Assembly: GCA_036795455.1 (NCBI GenBank)
Contig: DAIRET010000017.1
Coordinates: 1 to 27,536 of the forward strand
Direction: 5' to 3'
Source of the DNA: DAIRET01 sp036795455
GTDB lineage: Bacteria; Bacteroidota; Ignavibacteria; Ignavibacteriales; Ignavibacteriaceae
DNA: 27,536 bases
Numbering within the stretch: the first letter of the stretch is position 1; each line of letters opens with the position of its first letter. The notes under the pieces are model-generated. The model was not told the DNA's origin, did not search any database, and worked only from the letters and a program-made list of their open reading frames with translations. The translations under genes and the position numbers were made by a program. This document shows, in pieces, positions 14,314-24,000 of this stretch.

Positions 14314-14808
14314 ATGGCAGAAAAAAAACGATATAAAGATTTAACTTTCTTTCAGAAGATATACATTCCCGAAATTGCTAAAGGACTGGCATTAACATTG
14401 AAAACCATGTTTCAGCCTAAGTTTACGATGGAATACCCGGAAGTAAAGTTTGTACCCCCATCATCTTACAGGGGTAGACCGGTATTGGTTCAGGATGCAA
14501 ATAGTGAGGAAAGATGTGTCGCATGCGGTTTATGTTCACGCGTTTGTCCGGCTCTTGCTATCGAAGTTCAAGCCGCTGAGACAGAAAGAGAAAAAGAACG
14601 ATACCCGGTAAAGTTTGAAATTAATATGCTTAGGTGCATCTTCTGCGGCTTTTGCGAAGAAGTCTGTCCTGAAGAAGCGATTGTAATGAGCAAAGATTAT
14701 GAATTAACCTTTTCTAACCGTGAAGATGCAATATACGGGAAAGATAAACTACTCGTCCCTGTAAGCGAGCTTCAGGATAGAATCGACTTTTTGCGTAAAT
14801 TCAAATAG
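14314..14808 (+). CDS. nuoI: NADH-quinone oxidoreductase subunit I
   Basis: 164 residues with two ferredoxin-type motifs: C68-x2-C71-x2-C74-x3-C78-P and C108-x2-C111-x2-C114-x3-C118-P. These hold the clusters that deliver electrons towards the terminal cluster next to quinone. The N-terminal amphipathic part (IAKGLALTLKTMFQPKFTMEYPE) is the family's membrane-contacting helix. The ATG at 14314 is preferred to an upstream TTG at 14311 because GGAG (14305-14308) is then 5 bases away. The next gene is not nuoJ, so the complex I cluster stops here. Confidence 0.96.
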   Translation: MAEKKRYKDLTFFQKIYIPEIAKGLALTLKTMFQPKFTMEYPEVKFVPPSSYRGRPVLVQDANSEERCVACGLCSRVCPALAIEVQAAETEREKERYPVKFEINMLRCIFCGFCEEVCPEEAIVMSKDYELTFSNREDAIYGKDKLLVPVSELQDRIDFLRKFK

Positions 14809-14844
14809 TTGTTCTTTTAACTAAATTTATCTATTTTGGCAGCA

Positions 14845-16521
14845 ATGCAAATTCCACTTTATATATTGCTACTCTTTTTATTAAGTTTCCGTGTAGATGG
14901 AATTGATGGAGAGAGAAGGAATCGGCTTTTCTTCCCCGATTACGTGGCAAATAACGCCAACTTCGATGTCTCTTTAATTTCTTCCGCCTCTTTTGATTCC
15001 TCGGAAATTGTAGAATTCCAGATTGTATTTGATCAGAATGTAACACTGAATTCAGTAGAAGCAAAAACGACAACAAAGAATATCAAATTATCACATTCGA
15101 TAATTAACCGTGATAATCTTTCCTACACGGCATATAAAGTTACATTAACGAATAAAATGCTGGATATGCAGGGCGGGGATTACTTTCAGATATTGTGGAA
15201 TGTTAACTCCGGAAACTTTGAGACGATTTCCCTTAAAGTAATGCAGCTTACAAAAAAGAAGGATGCAGACCCGGGGAGAATTTTATACAAAAAACTTTCA
15301 GCAATCTCTTACACGGAAGAGTATTCCGGAGTCATCAATTGCTACAAGCCGACTAAAAAACCGGGGAAAGCCGCACTCTTCAACCGTGTTTCTTCACTGC
15401 TCCTGGAGTTGAATGAAATTAAAGCCTCCTCCTTACTGATTGAAACATGGGTTAAGTTCAATCAATCTTCAATGAATTTTTTCAAAATAGTTGACAAGAA
15501 CAACGGTAAAGAGATTCTAAGGTTGAAACTTAATGATTTCAACGTACTCAGCTTTGAAGAAGAAAACCCGGATTTAGTATTGTACAGGCAAAACTTCATT
15601 TCATTGAAGAACTGGTATCATTTTTCAGTTCTTTATTCAACCGAAACGAAAACTTTTTACTTCAACCTTAACGGGTGCCGTTTTGCAGAATTAAGAAACA
15701 ATTTTTCATTTAAACCAGATGATATTTCGGTATCATTCTTTACAAAGAAAGCAGCTTCGGGATTCAACCTTGACGCTTTACGTTATTATGCGTTATCAGA
15801 AACGCTTAACTTAGAAGCGTGTTTTAATTACAGAGATTACAGTTTCCCGGGGTTATTATTAGTAGCCGAAATCAACTTTGAAGAAAAAGATGAGGTCGAT
15901 CAGAATACGACTAATGCTTCAATTAGTTCATCTTCGCTTCAGTTGATAAAATCGGACGCACCCATTTTTTCATCTGCCCCGGAAATCAATATTAAAAGAA
16001 TGACTAATAGTTTCTTGATTGAATGGACAAGTACCGACAACAACGATGCTGTAAAGTATTTTGTCGAGAAATCAGTTAGCGGGACAAATTATGTAACTTT
16101 AGCTGCGGTTTCTTCCGAAAGAAAACGGGATTATGTTTATTCATTTGTTGATTCGCCCGGTCCGGATGATAAAATAGTCTATTACAGAATCAAGCAGCTT
16201 AATATGGATGGAAGTTTTACTTATTCTTCCCAGGTTAAAATAGGGCAGGGCATAGTTGAAACATTCGACATAAAACAAAATTTTCCGAATCCTTTTAATC
16301 CCTTAACAAAAATTACAATCGAGATGTTTGAAGATTCTTTCGTTGAGGTTACGGTCTACAGCCTTGAAGGGAAAGTAATCGATGTTCTTCATAAAGGATA
16401 TTTGAAAAAAGGAGAACACTATTTTTCATTCGACGGAACAAATTTACCGTCCGGCGTTTATTTATATACTGTGAATACACCTTCTTTCAGTCAGACAAAA
16501 AAAATGTTACTTGCTAAATGA
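14845..16521 (+). CDS. T9SS-secreted protein with LamG-like domain
   Basis: 558 residues from the ATG at 14845 (a TTG at 14836 is also in frame). The start MQIPLYILLLFLLSFRVDG is a signal peptide. A beta-sandwich segment (about 185-305) with LIETWVKFN, NWYHFSVLYS and FYFNLNGCRFAEL resembles laminin-G/concanavalin-type carbohydrate- or protein-binding domains. An Fn3-like strand set follows (about 375-455: SFLIEWTSTDNNDAVKYFVE, then YYRIKQLNMDGSFTYS). The last ~85 residues are a T9SS sorting domain (NFPNPFNP, ending TKKMLLAK). An adhesin or surface binding role is likely; no catalytic motif was seen. It sits 36 bases behind nuoI on the same strand, an unexpected neighbour. Confidence 0.85.
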   Translation: MQIPLYILLLFLLSFRVDGIDGERRNRLFFPDYVANNANFDVSLISSASFDSSEIVEFQIVFDQNVTLNSVEAKTTTKNIKLSHSIINRDNLSYTAYKVTLTNKMLDMQGGDYFQILWNVNSGNFETISLKVMQLTKKKDADPGRILYKKLSAISYTEEYSGVINCYKPTKKPGKAALFNRVSSLLLELNEIKASSLLIETWVKFNQSSMNFFKIVDKNNGKEILRLKLNDFNVLSFEEENPDLVLYRQNFISLKNWYHFSVLYSTETKTFYFNLNGCRFAELRNNFSFKPDDISVSFFTKKAASGFNLDALRYYALSETLNLEACFNYRDYSFPGLLLVAEINFEEKDEVDQNTTNASISSSSLQLIKSDAPIFSSAPEINIKRMTNSFLIEWTSTDNNDAVKYFVEKSVSGTNYVTLAAVSSERKRDYVYSFVDSPGPDDKIVYYRIKQLNMDGSFTYSSQVKIGQGIVETFDIKQNFPNPFNPLTKITIEMFEDSFVEVTVYSLEGKVIDVLHKGYLKKGEHYFSFDGTNLPSGVYLYTVNTPSFSQTKKMLLAK

Positions 16522-16548
16522 TTCCCGAACAAAATCAAGAGGTGGGGT

Positions 16549-18087
16549 ATGTTGTCAAAAGTTGTCTCTAGTTCCACTTACGGTATTGATGCCTATTTTG
16601 TTGAAATAGAAACACACATCGAAAAAAATCTTCCCTCGTTCACAATAGTCGGACTACCGGACAGTGCAATAAAAGAAAGCCGGGAGCGGGTTATTGCCGC
16701 CATAAAAAACAGTGGTTATGAATTCCCCATAAAAAAACTTACAATTAATTTAGCCCCTGCGGATATAAAAAAAGAAGGAAGTGCATTTGACCTGCCGATT
16801 GCAATCGGAATACTTGCATCAAATGAAAATGTAAAACCGTATTTGTTACCCGATTCTGTATTGCTGGGTGAGTTATCGCTTGACGGAAATTTAAGGCATG
16901 TTAAAGGTGTTCTCCCGGTTGCAGTTGAAACAAAAAAGAACGGGAAGAAAATTCTGATTGTACCGTCCGATTCTGTTAATGAAGCTTCAATAGTTGACGG
17001 TATTGATGTTTACGGAATGGATAATATCTCGGAAGTTATTGATTTTCTTAACGGTGATAGCGAAAAGAAACCTGTTTACACAAGCAAGGATGAGATATTT
17101 TCTTCGGTAAATAGATACAATCTCGATTTCTCCGATGTAAAAGGGCAGGAGAATGTTAAGAGGGCATTGGAAGTAGCCGCTGCAGGTGCTCATAATATAA
17201 TTATGATCGGTCCTCCCGGTTCCGGTAAAACAATGCTTGCAAAAAGAATCCCCTCAATTCTTCCTCCGCTAACTTTTGAAGAAGCACTTGAAACAACAAA
17301 AATTCATTCCGTGGCGGGAATAATGCAGCGGAATCAGGCTTTGATTACAGAAAGACCTTTTAGAAGTCCGCACCACACAGTATCAGATGCTGCGCTTGTG
17401 GGGGGCGGTTCTTTCCCCCGTCCCGGTGAAGTCTCTTTTGCTCATCACGGTGTATTATTTTTGGATGAACTGCCGGAATTTAAAAAGAATGTATTGGAAG
17501 TATTAAGGCAGCCGCTTGAAGATGCACGGGTAACCGTTAGCCGGTCAAAGATGTCGCTTGATTTTCCTGCAAACTTTATGCTTGCGGCGGCAATGAACCC
17601 CTGCCCTTGCGGTTTCTATACCGATCCGAATAAAGAGTGTACTTGTACAACACAACAAATACAAAAATATATGGCAAGAATTTCGGGTCCGCTGTTGGAT
17701 AGAATTGATATTCATATAGAAGTTCCTGCCGTAAAATATAAAGAGCTTTCATCCGAAGTAAAAGGGGAAAGTTCGGATGACATCCGGCAGAGAGTAGTGA
17801 ATGCACGCAGAATCCAGTTAAAAAGATTTATTAATTTGAAACATGTTTATACAAATGCCGACATGGGATCAAAGGAAGTTCGAGAGTATTGTAAACTTGA
17901 TACGGGGTGCGCAGAATTACTAAAGATGGCAATGACAAAACTGGGATTGTCCGCCAGAGCCTATGATAGAATACTGAAAGTAAGCAGAACAATCGCAGAC
18001 CTTGAAAACTCGGAAAAAATACTTCCACAGCATATAAGCGAAGCCATTCAATACAGAAGTCTTGACAGAGAATTGTGGAAACATTAA
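16549..18087 (+). CDS. comM: ComM/YifB-family AAA+ ATPase (magnesium-chelatase-like)
   Basis: 512 residues, standard length. The N-terminal ChlI-type domain (1-170) includes VGLPDSAIKESRERV and NLAPADIKKEGSAFDLP; the AAA+ core has Walker A GPPGSGKT (221-228), the segment FRSPHHTVSDAALVGGG (271-287) and Walker B LFLDELPEF (303-311). A C-terminal cysteine group C352, C354, C364, C366 (PCPCGFY and CTC) is typical of the family and may bind zinc. In competent bacteria ComM is a helicase that promotes branch migration during natural transformation; in others the role is unproven. AGAGGTGG precedes the ATG. Its last 13 bases overlap the next gene. Confidence 0.95.
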   Translation: MLSKVVSSSTYGIDAYFVEIETHIEKNLPSFTIVGLPDSAIKESRERVIAAIKNSGYEFPIKKLTINLAPADIKKEGSAFDLPIAIGILASNENVKPYLLPDSVLLGELSLDGNLRHVKGVLPVAVETKKNGKKILIVPSDSVNEASIVDGIDVYGMDNISEVIDFLNGDSEKKPVYTSKDEIFSSVNRYNLDFSDVKGQENVKRALEVAAAGAHNIIMIGPPGSGKTMLAKRIPSILPPLTFEEALETTKIHSVAGIMQRNQALITERPFRSPHHTVSDAALVGGGSFPRPGEVSFAHHGVLFLDELPEFKKNVLEVLRQPLEDARVTVSRSKMSLDFPANFMLAAAMNPCPCGFYTDPNKECTCTTQQIQKYMARISGPLLDRIDIHIEVPAVKYKELSSEVKGESSDDIRQRVVNARRIQLKRFINLKHVYTNADMGSKEVREYCKLDTGCAELLKMAMTKLGLSARAYDRILKVSRTIADLENSEKILPQHISEAIQYRSLDRELWKH

Positions 18088-18419
18088 ACCTGGTATTTAA
18101 GACAATTATATGGCGTATCCGGCAAGCTACCGGACAAGCTACCGGACAAGCTACCGGACAAGCTACCGGACAAGTTAATAGACCCTTTGAAAGAGTAGTG
18201 CTTGCAATAAACGGTGAAATTAAAAGACAAAAGCTGCAAGAAATTATAGGACTGAAACACCGGGAAACATTCTTAGAAAATTATCTTTCACCATCAATTC
18301 ATAAAGGTTATGTTGAAATGAAATACCCTGATAGTCCGAACCATCCGCAACAAAAATATATGCTTACTTCCAAAGGGAAGGAATTACTAAAAAAATTAAA
18401 GAAGCGTTCTAAAAGCTAA
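18075..18419 (+). CDS. Orphan Fic/AlbA-type C-terminal winged-helix protein with (QATG) repeats
   Basis: 114 residues from a GTG at 18075 that overlaps the end of comM by 13 bases, which suggests translational coupling or a chance start. Residues about 17-33 are four QATG units encoded by a perfect 12-bp tandem repeat. The rest, INGEIKRQKLQEIIGLKHRE followed by a wing with NYLSPSIHKGYVEMKYPDSP and QKYMLTSKGKELL, matches the winged helix found at the C-terminus of Fic-domain and AlbA/RecG-like ATP-binding regulators, where such TGQ-type repeats link it to the upstream domain. No Fic or ATP-binding domain precedes it here. It could be a truncated remnant or a stand-alone DNA-binding protein; I cannot decide. 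Confidence 0.7.
   Translation: METLNLVFKTIIWRIRQATGQATGQATGQATGQVNRPFERVVLAINGEIKRQKLQEIIGLKHRETFLENYLSPSIHKGYVEMKYPDSPNHPQQKYMLTSKGKELLKKLKKRSKS
18123..18170 (+). repeat. Four perfect 12-bp tandem repeats, CAAGCTACCGGA
   Basis: Units at 18123-18134, 18135-18146, 18147-18158 and 18159-18170 are identical; the sequence after them begins CAAG and then diverges. Since 12 is divisible by 3, copy-number change would add or remove QATG units without shifting the frame. Exact identity at the DNA level, including third positions, suggests recent expansion. Confidence 0.95.
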
Positions 18420-18457
18420 AATAATCGGTTCATGTTAATTTTATCAAAGGCAAAAAA

Positions 18458-20239
18458 GTGAAAACTCAAAACAAATACTTCTACTTACTTATTATACTAA
18501 CTACACTATTTTTCAGTACCTCATTACACCCGCAGTATAAAATTGATGATTACTGGTTGACAAAGTTTGAGAAATCGGGATATCTTGAGACGGCAAGATA
18601 TGAAGAATCAATTCATTACTTCAAGAAGTTCGAGGATGTTTCCGAATATGTGAAAATGTTTTCAATAGGAAAATCACCGCAAGGTAGAGATATTTACTGC
18701 CTTGTAGTTTCTAAAGAGAAAGCATTTACTCCCGAATCAGCAAGAAAAACGGGAAAGCCACTTTTAATGATAGAAAACGGAATTCATGCCGGCGAAATAG
18801 AGGGGAAAGATGCCTCTATGATACTTCTGAGAGAGATTCTCGTTACGAAAGAAAAAGCCGATTACCTGAACTACTGTAATCTGATAATTATTCCGATACT
18901 CAGTGTTGACGGGCATGAGAGGGTTTCCAAATATAATCGAATTAATCAAAACGGTCCTACTGAAATGGGGTGGAGGACAACAGCACAAAATTTCAACTTG
19001 AACAGAGATTGGCTGAAAGCAGATGCCCCGGAAACACAGTACATCCTTAAACTTTTCAGCGATTGGTTGCCGGATTTTTTTATTGATAATCATACCACAA
19101 ATGGCGCTGATTTCCAGTATACACTTACGTATGGCATCGAAAAGTTTAAAAATGTTTATCCCGGTATGGCTGAAGTAATTACTAAAGAGTTTATTCCATA
19201 TCTTGAAAAACACGTAGAAGAGAAAGGCTTTTTGATTTTCCCTTATCTCGGTTTCCGGAATAATGCTCCCGAGAAAGGTTTGTACGATTGGTTCGGTTCG
19301 CCAAGATTATCGAACGGTTACGTTGCAATTCAAAATAGGCTTTGCCTTTTGGTTGAAACTCACATGATGAAACCGTATAAAGAGAGAGTCTTTGCTACAA
19401 AGGCAGCTATTGAAGCAGTTATCGAATATCTCGGGAAGAACTCCAAAGAAATTCTTGCACTGAACAAGGAAGCTGATTTGGGGACAATCGAAATGTATGC
19501 AAAGGAGAAAAAGTTTTTCCCGATTCAATTCAAACTTACTGATTCGCATTCGGAAATTGTGTATAAGGGATTTAAATCTATTACGGATTCGAGCGAAATT
19601 TCTGGCGGAATAAGAACAACTTTTACCAATGAAAAGTATGAAACAAAAGTACCTTTTTATAATAGTGTGGAACCAATTGACTCGGTATCAGTACCGTATG
19701 CTTATGTTATTCCCCAAGAATGGGAATGGGTTGTAGAACGGTTAAAACTTCACGGGGTGGAAGTAGAAAAACTTACAAACAATATGAACATAAAAGTAAC
19801 TAAGTACAAATTCAAAGATGTTAAGTTCAGTGAAGTTCCTTACGAGGGGAGGCAGACAGTGAATTATAATTATGAAGTTTTTACCGCGGAAGAAATTGTG
19901 CCGGAAGGGAGTTTTATAGTTAAAACCGAACAACGAGCTTTGCGTGTGATTCTCTGGCTGCTTGAACCTAAATCGGGAGATTCATTCTTAAGGTGGGGTT
20001 TTTTCAACACAATTTTTGAGAAGAAGGAATACTTTGAACCTTACGTAATGGAGAAAATAGCGGTAGAAATGTTAAATGAAATACCCGGTTTGAAAGAAGA
20101 ATTTGAGCTAAAACTTGCTGAAGATGAAATTTTCAGGGGGAATCCGTATCAAAGGTTAAATTTCTTTTATGAAAGGTCTCCGTACTTCGATCAAAAGCTG
20201 AATTTTTACCCGGTTTTGAGAGTTGAGAATTCGTTTTAA
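18458..20239 (+). CDS. Secreted M14-family zinc carboxypeptidase
   Basis: 593 residues from GTG 18458, chosen because AAAGG stands 7 bases upstream and it gives a complete signal peptide (MKTQNKYFYLLIILTTLFFS, then TSLHPQ). The peptidase part has zinc ligands in NGIHAGEIEGKDAS (H110, E113) and the third histidine probably in DNHTTNGAD (H212), with NLNRDW (180-185) supplying the substrate-binding Arg. VETHMMKPYKER (about 299-310) may hold the catalytic Glu. The C-terminal ~220 residues are an additional uncharacterised region common in large M14 members. It probably acts in the periplasm or outside on peptide C-termini or wall peptides. There is no T9SS sorting domain, unlike its neighbours. 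Confidence 0.9.
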   Translation: MKTQNKYFYLLIILTTLFFSTSLHPQYKIDDYWLTKFEKSGYLETARYEESIHYFKKFEDVSEYVKMFSIGKSPQGRDIYCLVVSKEKAFTPESARKTGKPLLMIENGIHAGEIEGKDASMILLREILVTKEKADYLNYCNLIIIPILSVDGHERVSKYNRINQNGPTEMGWRTTAQNFNLNRDWLKADAPETQYILKLFSDWLPDFFIDNHTTNGADFQYTLTYGIEKFKNVYPGMAEVITKEFIPYLEKHVEEKGFLIFPYLGFRNNAPEKGLYDWFGSPRLSNGYVAIQNRLCLLVETHMMKPYKERVFATKAAIEAVIEYLGKNSKEILALNKEADLGTIEMYAKEKKFFPIQFKLTDSHSEIVYKGFKSITDSSEISGGIRTTFTNEKYETKVPFYNSVEPIDSVSVPYAYVIPQEWEWVVERLKLHGVEVEKLTNNMNIKVTKYKFKDVKFSEVPYEGRQTVNYNYEVFTAEEIVPEGSFIVKTEQRALRVILWLLEPKSGDSFLRWGFFNTIFEKKEYFEPYVMEKIAVEMLNEIPGLKEEFELKLAEDEIFRGNPYQRLNFFYERSPYFDQKLNFYPVLRVENSF

Positions 20240-20307
20240 ATATCTTAAGTTTACAACAACAATCACACTATTTATGAAAGTTTTATGAATTGAGATTTTT
20301 CAAAAGA

Positions 20308-21018
20308 ATGACATCTGTCCGTTTTTCCTTCCGGATATTTTTTTCTTTGTTATTTATCTTTTCGACAGTTAATGCCCAAACCGTTCCGAAGAATAAGTAC
20401 GGTTTACCGGTGGTTTCTAACCTGGAGCTGTACAACAAACTTATCGAGAAAGATGATAACAATCGTCTTGTCAACCTCGAAGATTTTATTCCCGGTATTA
20501 AATTAGATATTCGTTATGCTACCGAAAATAACTTCGCGAATAAAGTTCTATACAAATCTGCAAAAGCGTATTTGAGACTTCCGGCGGCAAAAGCCTTAAA
20601 AAAAATACAGGATGAATTAAAGAAACAAAGTCTTGAAGTAAAGATTTACGACGCGTACAGACCGTACTCGGTTACGGAAAGGATTTGGGAGTACGTAAAG
20701 GATGACAGGTATGCTGCGGATCCTAAAAAAGGTTCAAGGCACAACAGAGGGTGTGCGGTAGACCTTACAATTATTGATTCAAGAACCGGTGAAGAACTTG
20801 AGATGCCGACCGAATTTGATAATTTTACACAGCGCGCACATCATGCGTATATGAAACTTCCGAAGAAAGCAATCGAGAACCGGGCGTTGTTAAGAAAAAT
20901 TATGGAGAAACATGGGTTTGAAATTATCACTTCAGAGTGGTGGCACTACGATTTCAAAGGCTGGTCTAAATATCATATTATGGATATCTCTTTTAATGAA
21001 CTTGAAAACAAAAATTAA
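20308..21018 (+). CDS. D-alanyl-D-alanine dipeptidase, VanX/DdpX-like (M15D)
   Basis: 236 residues from ATG 20308; an in-frame TTG at 20290 would add six. Either start leaves a signal peptide (FRIFFSLLFIFSTVNAQ). Zinc ligands and catalytic residues of the family are present: DAYRP (substrate Arg), SRHNRGCAVDLT (S-x-H-x6-D) and SEWWHYDF (E-x-x-H). The FIPGIKLDIRYATENNF segment near the start of the mature protein is also typical. These enzymes cleave D-Ala-D-Ala. An exported form suggests murein-derived dipeptide recycling or nutrition rather than the cytoplasmic vancomycin-resistance role; no vanH or vanA is nearby. Confidence 0.92.
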   Translation: MTSVRFSFRIFFSLLFIFSTVNAQTVPKNKYGLPVVSNLELYNKLIEKDDNNRLVNLEDFIPGIKLDIRYATENNFANKVLYKSAKAYLRLPAAKALKKIQDELKKQSLEVKIYDAYRPYSVTERIWEYVKDDRYAADPKKGSRHNRGCAVDLTIIDSRTGEELEMPTEFDNFTQRAHHAYMKLPKKAIENRALLRKIMEKHGFEIITSEWWHYDFKGWSKYHIMDISFNELENKN

Positions 21019-21045
21019 CCAAACAATTATTTAATTGGAGACCAA

Positions 21046-24000
21046 ATGAAAAAACTTTGTCTAATTTTTTCTCTTTTTTCGTTTCTATTAATCAACTCAT
21101 CTTTTGCAGCTGCACCGGATGGAGTTAGTATTACTAAGAACGGAAGGAGTTACACTATCAACTTCAACCTGCCGGATTTATCATTCAGCACAAAAAAGGT
21201 TGAAGGAAATGATTTTACTTTAATAAACACGAACTACGGCACAACAACCCAGGTCGGACGTCCGGCATTACCTCAAATCTCATTTAATTTGATGATTACC
21301 GGGAATGAAAAAGCGCCGAACATATCGGTATTGAATTCGATTGCGGGCAACAAAACATTAACTTCACACGTAATTCCTTTTCAGGAACCGTGGCAAAGAA
21401 ATCTGCCATTGAAAGATAGACCTTTTAATTTCGACAGCAAGTTTTACGGCTCAAACGCCAGTACAGGTTATCAATTTATCCAGGTATCCGAGCCTTTTGT
21501 TATTGCAGGCGTAAGAGGCGTTACTGTTACAATTTATCCTTTCAACTATAATCCTTCTACAAAAGTTCTGGATTATGTAAAAACAGCATCGATAAAAATA
21601 GACTTGAGTAACCCTGTAGAAACAAACTACGAACACTCTGTAACGTACTCGGATTTTTATAATAATTTTTTCATCAATTATGAAAAAAGAAGTACAAAGC
21701 TGATCCAGAATTACCTTATAATTACAGCACCTGAATACGAAGCAGGGTTATCAACCTTTGTTAATCACAAAAATTCATTCGGGTTTAATGTATCGCTTTA
21801 TACAACTACAACTACCGGTACAACGACAACTGCAATAAAAACTTTTATCCAGCAGTTGTACTCGAATCCGGCTACAAAACCGGAATTTATTCTTCTTGTT
21901 GGAGATACCGATAAAATTCCTGCTTGGACCGGTTCTGGTGAAGGTTCTCCTAAAACCGATTTGAATTATGTTCAACTTGAAGGCGGCGATTATTTTGCGG
22001 ATGCTTTTATAGGTAGATTCTCTGTAGCTAGTCCCCAGCATCTTCAGAACATTATTGACAAAACAATTTATATGGAGAATAATATAGGAGCATTCCCTAA
22101 AAAGAATGTTTTTATGGCAGGGCAGGATAATTCTTCAATTACCGAAGGTACACACAACTTTGTTATCAATAACTATTTTGGACCTAATGGTTATACAAAC
22201 TTGAAGTTATATATGGTTTCGTATGGTGCGACAACACAGCAAGTGATAAACGCTATGAATGATAACCAGATGTTTGCTATTTATTCAGGACACGGTGGCG
22301 AAACTTCCTGGGCTGATGGTCCACCAATGAGCCAGAGCCAGGTTAATGGTCTTACAAACACAACAATTTATCCGTTTGTTTATTCTTTTTCATGTGTTAC
22401 GGGTTCGTACCACCTTGCCGAATGCTTCGGTGAAACCTGGATTAGAACAACTAACGGAGGAGTTACATTTTACGGTTCATCTGTAAATTCTTATTGGGAC
22501 GAAGACGATATTCTTGAAAAGAGAGTATTCAAATCAATGTTCGATGAGAGTTTGACTAAAGTAACACCGATGTTCGATATGGGAAAATATCTCCTTGTAC
22601 AGCATTTCGGAGGAACTGTTACAGCAGGTTCAACTATGCTTCGTTATATGGAGATGTATAACTGTATGGGTGATCCTTCTATTGAGACAAAAAGAATCAT
22701 AATGCCGGATTCAACTGCTCCGGACCCGATAACGAATTTATCCGCAGGTAATCAAACTTCAAACTCGGTAGTATTATCATGGACTGCTCCTTACGATTCT
22801 ACTTTCGGTGGAGTTACAGGTTACGATATAAGGTATTCAACTACAGCAATTGCAAATGACAACGATTTTAATGCTGCACCGCAGGTTGTTTTTGCAGGGC
22901 AGTCAGATACACTTGGCACACCGAAATCATTCTCGGTTGATAATTTAACACCGAATACACTTTACTATTTTGCTGCTAAAGCAATGGATATGTGGGGAAA
23001 CAAATCACCGATTTCCAACGTTGTTAATTCATCAACTTTAGTTGCTCCCCAGTGTGCAGTTAACCCTACAAGTATTTCACATCAATTGGGAACTGCATCA
23101 ATTCTTGTTGATACTGTTTATATTCAGAATACAACTTTAAATCCGTCAACCTTGAATTATACAGTATCGTTCGAAAATCACAATTATCCGTCTGAAGCAA
23201 TCCAGGCAAGGTTAATACCGGTTTCTGTTAATTCGGAAAAAGGAAATGATAAAGAGAACCCGGAAGTAACTTATGGACAATCAGTAAAAGGACAGGGCGG
23301 TCCGGATCAATTCGGTTATAAATGGATTGACGCTGATGAATCAAATGGTCCGCAGTATGTTTGGAACGATATTGCTGCTACAGGTACACTTGTTTCAAGT
23401 TGGACTCCAACCGGAACATTCGGAGCTACTGACGAAGGTTATGCAGGTCCATTCAATCTCGGATTCAATTTTAAATTTTACGGACAAGCAAAAACACAAA
23501 TATATGTTTCAACAAATGGATTTTTATGTTTTGCTCCGCTAACCTCCAACTCGTTCAGTAATGCTTCAATTCCAAGTACATCTGTTCCGAATGAAATTAT
23601 TTCTCCTTTCTGGGATGACCTTGATGCGAAAGCACCGGGTACAGTTCATTATAAACAGGACGGTAATAAATTCATCATGCAATGGACAAATTACCAGAGA
23701 TACAGTGGAACGGCAAGCTATACATGGCAGGTTGTATTGTACCAGAGTGGAAAGGTAATGGTTTATTACAAAGAAATGACAGGGACAATAAACTCAGCTA
23801 CAGTGGGTGTAGAAAATTCCACAGGAGATATTGGTCTACAGGTTGCATACAATGCGAATTATGTTAAGAACAACCACGCATTACAAATTGCTGCTGAACC
23901 GGATTGGCTTTCTTACTCAGGCAATTTAAGCGGGTTGTTATATAACGGTAACTCTGCTGCGATTGAACTAACAATCAATTCGGAAGATTATGATGCAGGT

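Noticed and set aside
18123..18170. Possible CRISPR array or transposon terminal repeats
   Set aside because: The 12-bp units are directly adjacent with no spacers, lie in a reading frame, and encode QATG; this is a coding minisatellite.
16549..18419. Defence or toxin-antitoxin system made of the AAA+ ATPase and the Fic-type fragment
   Set aside because: The ATPase is an ordinary ComM/YifB by all motifs, and the small gene lacks a Fic catalytic motif (HPFxxGNGR), so nothing supports a toxin function.
20308..21018. Vancomycin-resistance (vanHAX-type) locus
   Set aside because: Only the X-like dipeptidase is present, it carries a signal peptide, and no ligase or dehydrogenase gene flanks it.
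21451..22041. Minus-strand frames opposite the C25 protease gene
   Set aside because: They are low-complexity shadows (Thr-rich coding read in reverse) with no start signals.
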